Assembly (NCBI GenBank): GCA_037074615.1
Contig: CM073518.1
Coordinates: forward strand, 11,670,501-11,734,500
Source of the DNA: Leucaena leucocephala
Taxonomy: Eukaryota; Streptophyta; Magnoliopsida; Fabales; Fabaceae
Length of the DNA stretch: 64,000 bases
Direction: 5' to 3'
The notes beneath the pieces were generated by a model that worked only from the letters and a program-made list of their open reading frames with translations, was not told where the DNA came from and did not search any database. Position numbers and translations under genes: made by a program. Shown piece by piece: positions 11,643 through 23,044 of the stretch; positions within the stretch are counted from its first letter, which is position 1; each line of letters starts with the position of its first letter.

Positions 11643-12237
11643 ATTTAGTTCAATTTCAGACTTTAGGATACTAGACGAGAAACTAGATTTTGCTTTTTCT
11701 TCTCTAAATTCCCTAAATCTCTCCTTAATTTCCTAAGTTGTTTCTCAATTTCAGGTTCAAAAGCCACTAATGGTTCAGTTCTTTTACGCATGCAATGCAG
11801 AAACAATCAAGAATAATCAATGCAAACAATCAGATTCAGATTCAGAAGCTGCACATTAGAAAATTTTTAGTAAGTCTTGACTCAAGAGTATTTAGTCGCG
11901 ACCCAAAATTATAGAGAGCTATAGTCGCGCTTAAAAGTTTTAAATGTCGCGACTGGTTTTCAGAGAGAGCAGTTAGATTTCACAGATAGCAATAACGTCG
12001 CGATTCAAAGTATTTTAAGTCGCGACAGAAAATAACAGAGAGTAATTATCGCGACTCAGTTCAGGTAAGGTCGCGACTCAAAATCACAGAGACTAATCCT
12101 GCAGAAAGTCAGAAAAAGATGCGGTATGCAATTCGAGTTAAAGACTACTAAAAACTAAAATGCAATGAAAAACAAGGAAAATGACTCAGGTAGGCAATGA
12201 AATTGACAATCAATTACTAGGGAACCAATTACTTGGC
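11643..12237 (-). other. E2 5' leader
   Basis: Non-coding leader between primer-binding site and gag, homologous to 3984-4570 and holding a GTCGCGAC array at about 11877-12077. Confidence 0.75.
11877..12077. repeat. GTCGCGAC palindrome array, E2 leader
   Basis: At least four perfect copies and several near copies (gtcgcgct, gtcgcgat, atcgcgac, gtcttgac) at roughly 20-30 bp spacing, in the same order and with the same acagag spacer phrase as in E1. Confidence 0.85.
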
Positions 12238-12255
12238 TCCCCGGCAACGGCACCA
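12238..12255 (-). other. Primer-binding site, tRNA-Asp type (E2)
   Basis: The minus strand reads TGGTGCCGTTGCCGGGGA, 17 of 18 bases complementary to the plant tRNA-Asp 3' end. The mismatch is the C to T partner of the CpG altered in E1. Confidence 0.85.
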
Positions 12256-12256
12256 T

Positions 12257-13687
12257 TGACGAGGCTCTCAGATTATCGCAATCCGAGCCATCAAAATTAA
12301 GTGCATTGTACCCTAGTAATGTAGTATAAGGCATAACCCTATCGTTCTTCTCAATGAGCCTTTCTAAAGGAATCCTAGCAAATTGGATGTCAAATTCAGC
12401 GGTAAACCTGAGTAAAGAGTAAATGGTTTTGTGGTTTTGTGGGTGCAGTAAAATAGATGTTTTTGTGTTTTTGTTTAAGAAAGAAAATGGTTGGTTTGTG
12501 AAAGTAGTATATGATGATAGGCTCTTGATGATGAAAAATATCTATCGTTGCTATCAATGTATATGGAGTTTGAAATCACTAAGTCTTGAATTAAACCTCA
12601 ATCGATCGATTGAGTCTAGAACCCTAATATTCTTTAAACTCCTTTGATCAAAGCTAGTTTAAACACTATTTTTGAACTGCTAAGGATCACTTAGTGTATA
12701 ATTTAAACCAGATGGAAGAATGCCCTCGAATAAGCGTCGATCGACTAACCCTAGATTCAAGCAATCGAAGCAATTAGCCATGATCGTTGACAATCGTTCA
12801 ACTAGCTTAAACTCAAAACTGAAATATTGTATTTAAACCAACATTCAAAACATCCAAAGTAAATTACAATTGTCTAATATGAGAATAATCAATCGATATT
12901 CAAAACTTGTTCATATGATGAAAAACCCTAAATCTAGAACTAATCATAATATGACAAGATGCAAATTAGAACAGAAGAAACTCCCCGTTTCAGTCCGTGA
13001 TCTCAATAATATTATATCCATCACCAAGAGACTAAAGGTTTAGCCTCTCATGACTTCTGCTGCACTGCAATTGCTGTTCAGATGTGATGCCATAAAGAAA
13101 CGATGAAGAGATGAAGGTGAATGGTGTAGAAAGATGGAAGATGAGTAGAAAGTATGTGGAGAGCACTCGAGTACTGCTTCTTAGCCTAATCAGGTCCAAA
13201 AACTAGCTTCCTCTTTGACGGCAGCCTCCCTGTCTTCTTATAACAGCATGACCTAATTCAAAATGCGTAGTTTCAGTGATTTCGTACTTTTAGTCACGAT
13301 CAGATGCATTTGTTGGTCGTGACCTATGAATAGTGAGAATCTTCTAGAAGAATTATGGGTAACGACCGTAGGACTCTTTGGTCGGGACTAAATAGCACAG
13401 AGGCGTGGTTCCACTTTCATTGACTTGTGATTTCTTTCCTGGTCCTTGTCCTCTTCCAAAGTACCTGCAATTCAACATAAAAGCTCACTGTAAAAGTCCA
13501 AATCACCAGATAACAGAATATATGCAGTTTGGAAGAGTTATTTTACAATTTTACCCTTTAATTAGGATATTGCCACGCACAATCATGTAATACAAAAAAG
13601 TACAATTTAAGGCATGAAATAAATGGTAAAGTTATTATAAAACTCTCAAAATTGTCATAGAAACCATTTACAAAATGTGTCTTATCA
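12257..13687 (-). mobile_element. Athila-like 5' LTR (E2)
   Basis: A 1431-bp LTR, minus-strand TGATAAGACA to CTCGTCA, adjacent to the tRNA-Asp primer-binding site and the E2 leader/gag. The 3' LTR is not in the window. The expected duplication on this side is ataac (13688-13692). Decayed GTCGCGAC motifs (gtcacgat, gtcgtgac, gtcgggac) lie in U3 at about 13300-13390. Confidence 0.85.
12597..12614. repeat. 18-bp perfect palindrome in Athila-like LTR
   Basis: CTCAATCGATCGATTGAG, identical to the copies at 4946 and 25234. Confidence 0.85.
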
Positions 13688-13947
13688 ATAACCCATAAGA
13701 ATTAAGATCAATTGAGTTAAAACAATGATTAGCAAGTGGGCATTCAATTGTTTTTGGCCTAGTATCTAATAGAATTTGTACAAAATGCTTATATTTATTG
13801 GATTTTTGGGTTAATGAAAACCATAGTTGGGAAGTAATTCATTATTAAACAACCCCGGGGAGCTTGATTATGGAGAAATACTAGTTTTAAATTATTAAGT
13901 TCCACCACTCATTAGGTCCAATTGTGTCTAAAGAACCCTTAGGCTAT
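13688..13947. other. Unassigned AT-rich flank
   Basis: About 260 bp outside all recognised elements. It continues at 22832 once the composite insertion is removed, because gctat is duplicated at 13943-13947 and 22832-22836. No coding potential or repeat is visible. It could be part of the LINE that follows or older host DNA. Confidence 0.5.
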
Positions 13948-14240
13948 TGTAACATCCCTAATTTCTGTACTAAGTTGTATGTACAGATTGAATAAAATAT
14001 ATGAGATTTCTTATCAGGAAAAGATGTGGCCATATTTATGTAAATAAAGGGATTAAATTGGAAGAGGAAGAAAGTATAAGAGCCAAAGTCCAATTATGAA
14101 AAGTTTAAGATCAAAAGAAAAGGTAGACAAAAATGTGGGGTCTTTAAGTGTAATTATGAAAAGTTGTGATTTGTGGTAAGTCAAGGGGCAAAACTATAAA
14201 TATGGGAACTTTGGACTAAAAATAGGCCAAAAATGACCGT
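13948..14240 (+). mobile_element. C-like Tekay LTR, 5' fragment
   Basis: Begins TGTAACATCCCTAATTTCTG and follows the start of the C LTRs (27285, 58487) for about 290 bp before element B begins. It is preceded by gctat, which recurs at 22832-22836, so this was once the left end of a complete insertion. Confidence 0.75.
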
Positions 14241-17019
14241 TGTAACATCCCGATTCTTGAGTCTAGGAGAACTGGGAAGTAGTCTGATATGGGCAGACTG
14301 CTAAACCCGTAGTCCCAGGGTAGTAATGTGATATGGGCAGATCACTTACCTATATTTTGTAGGAATCCGAGGGATGAGCTAAGTTCCTCAGGATTTAAAA
14401 ATGAGTTAAGTCTTTAACCTACAGAATAGGGACAGTTCACCTAGGTTCAAAAAGAGGAATGTAAGGAATATCCTAAGTCTTAAGCCTTGGAATTCTGTGG
14501 GTAGCTAGATATGGGCTGGCTCCTAAGTAAGATAACCTGATATGGGCGGGTTATCTAACCTTTCAATTAACAATGACTCCCGAAGAGTTCAGGGGATGAG
14601 TTGTTGAAAGAGAATTTGGAGAACTTAAGATGAAGGATAAGAAGATAAGTAAAGATGCCAGAAAGAGAATTCAGGGGCATAATCGTAATTATGGGCAAGA
14701 TCGGGCTGGTAGCCGATGAGTACCAGACTTTACCAGAAAATAGAGAAAATTATGCTGATCATTTCACTGAACTGTGAAATATGCATATGAGGTCTCTATG
14801 AGTATGTAAGAATTATGGAAAGTTAAGGGACTTAATTGAAAAGGAAAAAAGTTTCCAGGGGCAAAATGATAATTATGGAATGTTGAGCCAGAAGTGGCTT
14901 AGAACTGCCCTGAAGTATTTCAGTCTCAAATTTCATCAGTAGATAGAGGAAATGATGCTGGATATTCCAGCTTAATACAGGAATTTTATCAGGACTCCAG
15001 ATAGCCGAAATTTATCTGATAGTCTAAAAGTATAAAAAATTACTACTGGATATCCTAGACTTCAGATATATGTGAAAAATTACAGGATGATGCTTCCTGA
15101 TGAGGCGGATGTCAGGGAACTGATAGAATACCGAAAGGAGGTCTGTAGAAAAAGTTATTCACAAATTAACAAATTCAGACGGGAGTGTGTGACCTCCAGG
15201 TATCCGATTAGGAGATTTATCGGTGTTCAAATTGAGACTGAATGAGCTCAGATGACATCAGTCAGATGCCAGTTATGACTCAGAGGGATACCTAGACTCA
15301 GTATGTCAGTTTATCTGATAAAAGGAGTCGGTGTCCGAAAAAAGGTGTAAAATGACAAAAATGCCCTTATGTTATAAAATAGTGAAAGAATGAGAAAAGG
15401 GTATTTTGGTCATTTGGCTAAGGTGGGACAGTCAAGAAAGGGTATCTGGATAGTTGACCAGGGTCAGAGAATACTCTGGTATGATATGAAAAGACAATAA
15501 TGCCTTGAGACTCGTTAAAGTAAATAAAGAGGAACCAAGGGCATTTTGGTAATTTACCAAGGGATGTTTCTTGGGAATCGAGCCATCAGAGTACTTGAGC
15601 TTGATCAGAGATCCAAGATGACATTCCAAAGCCCAAAAACGTAGCCCATGAACAATGTAAGAAAAAGTGGCATTAAAGTAAAGTTACTCGGTTGGCGTGA
15701 TGACCAGGGAGGTGATCAGAAAAAGTCCTGAACTTATCTGGAGGCCATGAGGTGGCGAAAAAGGTATCCTCATGGGACCCACAAGGCACCACATGGCATG
15801 AGTATAAGGAAAGTAGAAAAGTGAAGGACACGTGGCACAATCTCAGCCGTGTATTCTGGTGCATGACTCTGGAATTCTCTGGAAGTGCTGAGTCAACTGG
15901 TGGGTATCCTGTGGGCCCCACCATTACGCCACCTAGCCCATGAGGTATCCCTTGGATGATGTCATGGTGATGATGTCATAAATGGAAAAGAAAATAGGAA
16001 GAGAGAAAGGAAGAAAGAAAGAAAGGAAGTTCTGGCGGAGCTAGAAGCAGTATAGAGATTCTAGAGTTCTGCTAAGCTAGCAAGGTAGTAACTAATCCTA
16101 TCTTTTATGTAATAGCTTTGTAATTTGATGTGCTATTGTTTGGTTGGATTGTTTTCTTATATGTTATGTCTGAAGGTTTGCTATAATGCTATGATCATAT
16201 GTTATTAAGTATGGAAGCACGCGGCATACTTATCTGTACACAATCACAAGCAAGTACTAACACACTACATTACATATATTGTTATGGTTATTACTACTGA
16301 GATTCCCTCGAATCTCATTCCCCATGTCTAACCCATTACAGGAAGGTTATGTTGAAGTGAATTTTGAGAATTTTAAGAGACGCCGTTATGCTGTCAAAAT
16401 TATGGCAAAATGGCAGTAATGAAGAAAGGAGCTGATACGTACTGTGTACGTAGGTACAGTCTAAGGAGTCTAGAAGTGAGTGGACCTAGCCGGTTCATCC
16501 AGTCTTTCCTGGGTACTTACGTAGAATGGTAGTTCTCACGTGAATTACCGAATCAGTACAAGATCAGTTACTTTGTAAAGATGAAGCCTAGCCATTATAC
16601 TGCCGAATTTTTGGCGAGGAAAGATATAATAGAGTTACGAGGATTTTATGAATGATCTGTTGTATGCAATTTATTATTTAATAATAAATATTGTTTGGCA
16701 TGTTCAATTTGTGTGAGAAATTAAGAGACAGAAATTCACAGGTCTTGAGGTAGCAGTGTTTTGACCTCAGTTTGACCTAGTAAATGAAGAAATTTGGCCA
16801 CATAATTTGGTGAGCCAGTAGTACACATCTGGGGCATTACGTGGGTAGGTAATAAGCCTTATTTGGATGTGTAGAATGAGATTAATCAGTACCCAAAGTA
16901 AAGGTTCAGAATAAGGAACTTAAGAGTAAAATTTTAATTTCTGGGCTTAAGTTAAGATATAATCAAGCTAATGTCGCTTCCGTAAGTGTACTATGAGGGG
17001 TCTAAGGGAGGATGTTTCA
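14241..17019 (+). mobile_element. B 5' LTR
   Basis: 2779 bp, TGTAACATCC to GGATGTTTCA. It includes the gatatgggc-rich U3 start, the block with the gaggtctgtag motif and an extended tail with a tttattatttaataataaat segment. About 150 bp containing the TATA box and C-run is missing near 15998 compared with the other LTRs, which probably inactivates the promoter. Confidence 0.85.
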
Positions 17020-17022
17020 TTT

Positions 17023-17034
17023 TGGTATCAGAGC
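17023..17034 (+). other. Primer-binding site, tRNA-iMet type (B)
   Basis: TGGTATCAGAGC, complementary to the 3' end of plant initiator-Met tRNA, three bases after the LTR end. Confidence 0.85.
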
Positions 17035-17209
17035 AATAGGTTCTGGCATAGACCAGAAAGGACTCTGGTTCAGAGCATAAGATTCTGGCACAGAACAGAA
17101 GGTTCTGGCTCAGTGATGCTCTAAAATAGTTAGAATTGATGTTTAAGTGAGTTAAAGACATGAATTAGAAAGGTTATTTCCCCTAGAGTACGAGAAAAGG
17201 ACACTAAGG

Positions 17210-17290
17210 TCACGACTAATATGGGTTTAGGTCACGACAGGTATTCACAGAGAGATGCAGTTACGACGAGTGTGTTGCAAGGTCGCGACT
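17210..17290. repeat. GTCGCGAC-type motif cluster, B leader
   Basis: gtcacgac (twice), gttacgac and gtcgcgac within about 80 bp, with the cacagag spacer phrase also found in the Athila-like leaders. The last copy and its downstream spacer match the E1 array around 4340 at about 21 of 22 bases. Confidence 0.75.
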
Positions 17291-17454
17291 AAAAGTCACA
17301 GAGCATGAGGTTCTGGCACAGGATAAAATGCTCTGTTCATGAGTCAAAGTATATAGAGGTTTAGAAAAGCCCAGTGGAGGTAAAGTTCCTAGATGAGTAG
17401 GTAGTATGATATTAATGTGTTCACTTTTCTTTTCTGATTGACAAGGGAACAAAG

Positions 17455-18693
17455 ATAGTGAGGACGAGACGAGGACATAGAACTCGAGAGGAGGAGCCAC
17501 ACATAGAGGAAGCTGGCAACTCCAATGAGGTAGACCCTATGCGAGTCATCCTTACTAGGCTAGATCAGCAGCAAAGGATAATGGAAGAGATGAGGGCAGA
17601 ACAAGTCCACCGAGATCAGGAAAGAGATACAACTATAGCTACCCTTACAGCTATAGTTAATCAATTACGGACCCCTGAAAGACCAGTAGAAGGGATATCG
17701 AGAGTTCCTCCAAATAATGAGCAGTCGAGAATAGAGGATCCAGTGGCAGATCCTAATAGTATTCAACAATGGATGACACAGTTTCATAAGTACAATCCTC
17801 CAGCGTTTGAGGGGACGTTTGACGTCCAAGTAGCTGAAGATTGGATAGATCAGCTAGAGAGGATTTTTGAGGTGCCGGACTGCCCATCAGGAAGAAAAGC
17901 CCATATGGCCATCTTCAAACTAGAAAGGGATGCGCAAAGATGGTAGAGGAACACTGAGCTTATTCTACAAGGGAAAGGAATTCCAGTTACATGGGAAGTA
18001 TTTCTGGGACAGTTTAGGGAAAAATACTTTCCCCAGTCAGTAAGGGACGCGAAGGAAGTTGAGTTCCTTACTTTGAAGCAAGGAGAGAAAGAGTCATTTG
18101 ATGAGTATTTGGCTAAGTATCTCTGATTGTCGAACTATTCTACGTAACTTAGAAGAATGGAGGACGAAGAATGGTCGACAAAGAGATTAGTGGAGGGCCT
18201 GAGCAGTGCCCTAAAGGAAAGGATAATTCCTCAGCAACTTACGCAGTTAAATAGAGCGATAGAAGTCTGCAGGTTGACAGAAAGAAGTATGAACAATCAT
18301 GCAGCAACCGGGAACAGCGTGAGGAGCAAGGAAGTGGCTAAGTCGGAGGTAAGAGGAAAAGAAGCATTGGCTAGGAGCACTCTGGGAGGTAGCTCAAGTT
18401 ATGAAGCCAATAATAATAAGAACAAGAAAAAGTGGCAACAGTTTAGGCAGGGGACTGATCAAGGTGAGGATTAGGCTGGAGGGCAAAGATGTCAAAGATA
18501 TGGAAAGAGCCATGGCACATGGGAGTGTCGAGCAGGGCAAGACAATTGTTTTAAGTGTGGTGAGAAAGGCCACTTTGCAAGAGTTTGCCCTAAGAATGCT
18601 GACATCCCTAGGCCAAAGACAATAGGAAGGGTGTTCTCTCTTACTACAAACAGAGTCTCCAAATCCCCTAAGGTTGACAATAAGAATGGTTAA
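17455..18693 (+). pseudogene. Broken Tekay gag (B)
   Basis: Homologous to the gag of element A. The start codon is ATA (17455-17457) where A and C have ATG; GTG follows. The N-terminal coiled region, the capsid-like core (IQQWMTQFHKYNPPAFEGTF) and a zinc knuckle CX2CX4HX4C (FKCGEKGHFARVCP, about 18556-18597) are recognisable. Stops include TAG at 17944 (Trp codon in A), TGA near 18124 and TAA near 18146, and frame changes follow. It ends at TAA 18691-18693 before any protease. The product would have been a capsid/nucleocapsid protein; the copy is dead. Confidence 0.8.
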
Positions 18694-19123
18694 GAAAAAC
18701 CATAGCTGTAAGGGCGACTTAGCTGTAAGAACTGTATGCCTAGATGTAAATGATGTGATTAATAAAGAGTTCTTTTCTGATCTAAAGAAAGTGGTCATTA
18801 TAATGGGTCATGAGATAATTAGTAAGATAATAAATCTGTCTTAACTCAGTGATGAGGGTGCTGTATGCGGAGTTAGAACATGGTAGCTGTAAGCAACTAG
18901 AATGAGAGCTGTATGTTACTAAGTACCATATGGAAGGTCATGATGGACCAAGCTGTTGCTCCGTTAGACCATCACTGGAGTAAGGATAAGACAGAGAGGA
19001 ATGATCTTACTGGTTATATATATATATGACTGTGTTTTAAGAACTACATAGCTGTATAGATCAGTAAGAAGTTCTCTTTAAAAAGGATGAGGTACCCCTT
19101 AAAATTTTGAGGATGAAATTTTT
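18694..19123 (+). other. B 3' non-coding spacer with AGCTGTA repeats
   Basis: Non-coding stretch where pol would be. It has dispersed agctgta units (for example near 18703, 18720, 18885, 18906 and 19050) and a short TA repeat at 19016-19027. Confidence 0.55.
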
Positions 19124-19139
19124 AAAAGGGGAGGAGAAT
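19102..19139 (+). promoter_or_regulatory. Pre-PPT hairpin and polypurine tract (B)
   Basis: A decayed inverted repeat (aaattttg, agga, tgaaattt) followed by the purine run aaaaggggaggagaa directly before the 3' LTR. The purine run primes plus-strand DNA synthesis in LTR elements. Confidence 0.75.
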
Positions 19140-20465
19140 TGTAACATCCCGATTCTTGAGTGTAGGAGAACTCGGAAGTAGTCTGATATGGGCAGGCTGA
19201 TAAACCCGTAGTCCCAGGGTAGTAATCTGATATGGGCAAATCACTTACTTATATTTTGTAGGAATCCGAGGGATGAGCTAAGTTCCTCAGGATTTAAAGA
19301 TGAGTTAAGTCTTTGACCTATAGAATAGGGACAGTTCACCTAGGTTCAAAAAGAGGAATGTAAGGAATATCCTAAGTCTTAAGCCTTGGAATTTTGCAGG
19401 TAGATAGATATGGGCTGGCTCCTGAGTAAGATAACCTGTATGGGCGGGTTATCTAACCTTTCAATTAACAATGACTCCCGAAGAGTTCAGGGGATGAGTT
19501 GTTGAAAGAGAATTTTGAGAACTTAAGATGAAGGATAAGAAGATAAGTAAAGATGCCAGAAAGAGAATTCAGGGGCATAATCGTAATTATGGGCAAGATC
19601 GGGCTGGTAGCCGATGAGTACCAGACTTTACCAGAAAATAGAGAAAATTATGCTGATCATTTCACTGAACTGTGAAATATGCATATGAGGTCTCTATGAG
19701 TATGTAAGAATTATGGAAAGTTAAGGGACTTAATTGAAAAGGAAAAAAGTTTCCAGGGGCAAAATGATAATTATGGAATGTTGAGCCAGAAGTGGCTTAG
19801 AACTGCCCGGAAGTATTTCAGTCTCAAATTTCATCAGTAGATAGAGGAAATGATGCTGGATATTCTAGCTTAATACAGGAATTTTATCAGGACTCCAGAT
19901 AGCCGAAATTTATCTGATAGTCTAAAAGTATAAAAAATTACTACTGGATATCCTAGACTTCAGATATATGTGAAAAATTACAGGATGATGCGTCCTGATA
20001 AGGCGGATGTCAGGGAACTGACAGAATACCGAAAGGAGGTCTGTAGAAAAAGTTATTCACAAATTAGTAAATTCAGACGGGAGTATGTGACCTCCGGGGT
20101 TCCGATTAGGAGATTTATCGGTATTTAAACTGAGACTGAATGAGTTCAGATGACATCAGTCAGATGCCAGTTATGACCCAAAGGGATGCCTAGACTCAGT
20201 ATGTTAGTTTATCTGATAAAAGGAGTCGGTGTCCGAAAAAAGGTGAAATGACAAAAATGCCCTTATGTTATAAAATAGTGAAAGAATGAGAAAAGGGTAT
20301 TTTGGTCATTTGGCTAAGGTGAGACAGTCAAGAAAGGGTATCTGGATAGTTGACCAGGGTCAGAGAATACTCTGGTAAGATATGAAAAGATAATAATGCC
20401 CCGAGACTCGTTAAAGTAAATAAAGAGGAACCAAGGGCATTTTGGTAATTTACCAAGGGATGTTT
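19140..20465 (+). mobile_element. B 3' LTR, truncated
   Basis: Matches the first 1.3 kb of the B 5' LTR, then stops within the gggatgttt sequence, where another LTR start (20466) begins. The rest of the B LTR does not resume after that LTR. Confidence 0.8.
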
Positions 20466-22831
20466 TGTAACATCCCGATTTTTGGGTTTAGGAGAACTGG
20501 GAGGTAGTCTGATATGGGCAGGCTGCTAAACCTATAGTCCCAGAGTAGTAATATGATATGGGCGGACTACTTACCTGTATTTTGTAGGAATCCGAGGGAT
20601 GAGCTAAGTCCTTTAGGATTTAAAGATGAGTTAAGTCATTAACCTACAGAATCGGGACAGTTCACCTAGGTTCAAAATGAGGAATATGAGGAATATCCTA
20701 AGTCTTAAGCCTAGGAATTCTGCAGGTAGCAAGATATGGGCTGGCTCTTGTGTAAGATAACCTGATAAGGGCGGGTTGTCGAGCCTTTCAATTAACAATG
20801 ACTCCCGAAGAGTTTAGGGGATGAGTTATTGAAAGAGAATTTCTAGACCTGAAGATGAGGGATGAGAAGATGAGGTTAAGATGCCAGAAAGAGAATGCAG
20901 GGGCATAATCGTAATTATGGGAAAGATCGGGCTGGTAGCCGATGAGTACCATATTTTACCAAAAAATAGAGAAAATTATGCTGATCATTTCACTGAACTG
21001 TGAAATATGCATATGAGGTCCCTATGAGTATGAAAGAATTAGAAATGTGACCAAGGGTAAAATGGTTATTTTTGAAAAGTGTGCGCGGGAGCATACTTTC
21101 AGGAAAAAATAGCCCACTCCGGATTAAATATCTGAAAATACCGGGAGATGGAGAAAACGATTCCGGGATGAATGACGCAACACAATTGATTTTTCTGTAA
21201 AAATTCCTGAAGATGGGAATTTACAGTTATAATCGGTAAAGGAAGAGCGGTTCGAATAGAGATGATCGGACTATGGCCAGAGGTCATACAGTGTTTTTAA
21301 GACCCATAGTGACAGCAGGGAAGGCCCAGGTCCATAATATCAGTTCAATAGTAAAAAGGGCCGGTGTTCGGAAAAACAGTGCAAAATGACGAAAATGCCC
21401 TTATGTTATAGAATAGTTGAAGAATGAGTAAAGGCTTTTTTGGTCATTTGCCTAAGGTTAGACAGTCCAGGAAGGTTATCTGGATAGTTGACCAGGGTCA
21501 GAGAATACTCTACTAAGGTATGAAAAGACAGTAATGCCCCTAGACTCACTAAAGAAAATAAAGAGGAACCAAGGGCATTTTGGTAATTTGCCAAGGGGTG
21601 CTTCTTGGGAATCAGGCCATCAGAGTACTTGGGCTGGATCAGAGATCCAAGATGATGTTCCCAGGCCCAAAAACGTAGCCCAGCATAAATGTGAGAAAAA
21701 GTGGCATTAAAATAATGTTTTAGTAACTTTTCAGTAAAGTTACTCGGTTGGTACGATAACCGAGGAGGTGATCAGATAAAGTCCGGGACTTATTTGGAGG
21801 TCATAGATGGCGTGAAAGATCCCTTCCAGGCGCCAGATGGCACTGGTCTAGAGGGAGAAGAAAAGCTAAGGACACGTGGCACAATCTTAGCTGTTGAGTC
21901 CAGTTTGTGGGAAATCGGACCGGTACTGGACTGGACTGGAAAGCTTCCAGAAGGTTTCTTGGCTCTCTCAATTTTGCCATGTGAGAAATGTGACTGATGA
22001 GGTGTCCCTTGATGATGCAGTAAAAGGAATAAAAGAAAATAGAAAATTCCAGGAAAATCGGTGGCCACATGTTCAGATGGCTTCAAAATTACGGAAATGC
22101 CATCCATCAAAACTATAAATACCCCCTCCCCCTCCCATTTTCATTCATCCCATGGATTTGCAAGAGAAAGAGAGAGAAAGAAGAGAGAGAAGGAGAAAGA
22201 AAGAAAGAAAGGAAGTTCTGGCGGAGCTGGAAGCAGTATAGAGATAGTAGAGTTCTGCTAAGCTTTTAAAGTAGTAACTAGTCCTAGCTTTTATGTAATG
22301 GCTTTGTGATTTGTTGTGCTATTGTTTGGTTGGATTGTTGTCTTGTATGTTATGCTTGAAGCTCAATTAATATGCTATGATCATATGTTATTGAGTATGG
22401 AAGCACGCAGCATACTTATCTGTACACAATCACAAGCAATCACTGTCACTCTACATTACATATATTGTTATGATTATTACTACTGAGATTCCCCCGAATC
22501 TCATTCCCCATATCTAACCCATTACAGGGAGATTATGTTGAAGTAAATTTTAAGGATTTTGAGAGACGCCGTTATGCTGCCGAATTTAAGACTGAACATC
22601 AGAATATGATAAGTACTGTATACGTAGGTGCTGTCTAAGGAGGCTGGAAGTGAGTGGACCTAGCCGGTTCCTCCAGTCTTTCCTGGGTACTTACGTAGAA
22701 TGGTAGTTCTCATGAGGGAATTACCGAATCAGTACAGTTATTTTCTGCCAGAATTTCTGGCAAGAGAGATATAATCCAGTTGAGAGTGCTATAGAAAGAG
22801 TACTTTGAAAGATATAAAGAAGGATGTTTCA
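20466..22831 (+). mobile_element. Hybrid Tekay-type LTR (B-like start, C-like end)
   Basis: 2366 bp from TGTAACATCC to GGATGTTTCA. The U3 start resembles B, the middle has a TATA box and GA-rich tract, and the last about 230 bp resemble the end of the C LTRs. It is followed by gctat, the duplication partner of 13943-13947, not by the B LTR sequence it interrupts. This suggests recombination between an LTR inserted in B and the 3' LTR of the surrounding C-like element. Confidence 0.7.
22114..22121 (+). promoter_or_regulatory. LTR TATA box
   Basis: TATAAATA plus a C-run, followed by a GA-rich tract (about 22156-22212). Confidence 0.55.
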
Positions 22832-23044
22832 GCTATTGTGTTCAATTCCTAGACCCTAGCAAGTATATAAACTTTAAGCCATGCACACTCAAAAAAACAC
22901 CTAATGTGTATTCAATTATGGTTCAATTGATCCTAACCTCTACCATATATAGGCTTTGGATCTAACCAGTGCCACTCTTGTTTAAGCCTAACAATTCTTT
23001 GGGAGTACAACCTAGACCAATAAAAACAAATTGATTCTGAGATA
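22832..23044. other. Flank upstream of LINE ORF1
   Basis: Begins with the gctat duplication and continues the flank of 13688-13947. AT-rich with no gene visible. It may include the 5' untranslated region of the LINE. Confidence 0.45.

Larger units (their letters stand above)
14241..20465 (+). mobile_element. Non-autonomous Tekay derivative B (gag only)
   Basis: A 5' LTR (14241-17019), iMet primer-binding site, short leader with GTCGCGAC motifs, broken gag, spacer, polypurine tract and truncated 3' LTR (19140-20465). The internal region is only about 2.1 kb and lacks protease, reverse transcriptase, RNase H and integrase. By-eye comparison of the shared LTR part gives about 40 differences in 1.3 kb (about 3%), so it is older than A, Y or C. 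It is inserted 293 bp into a C-like LTR. The expected partner of the flank accgt (14236-14240) is missing because the 3' side is truncated. Confidence 0.8.

Noticed and set aside
4590..13687. E1 and E2 LTRs as the two ends of one Athila-like element
   Set aside because: Both LTRs carry a primer-binding site on the low-coordinate side, and the 6038 boundary has no polypurine tract, so both are 5' LTRs of separate nested elements.
13688..13947. Host gene exon in the unassigned flank
   Set aside because: No open frame, splice-like structure or recognisable protein.
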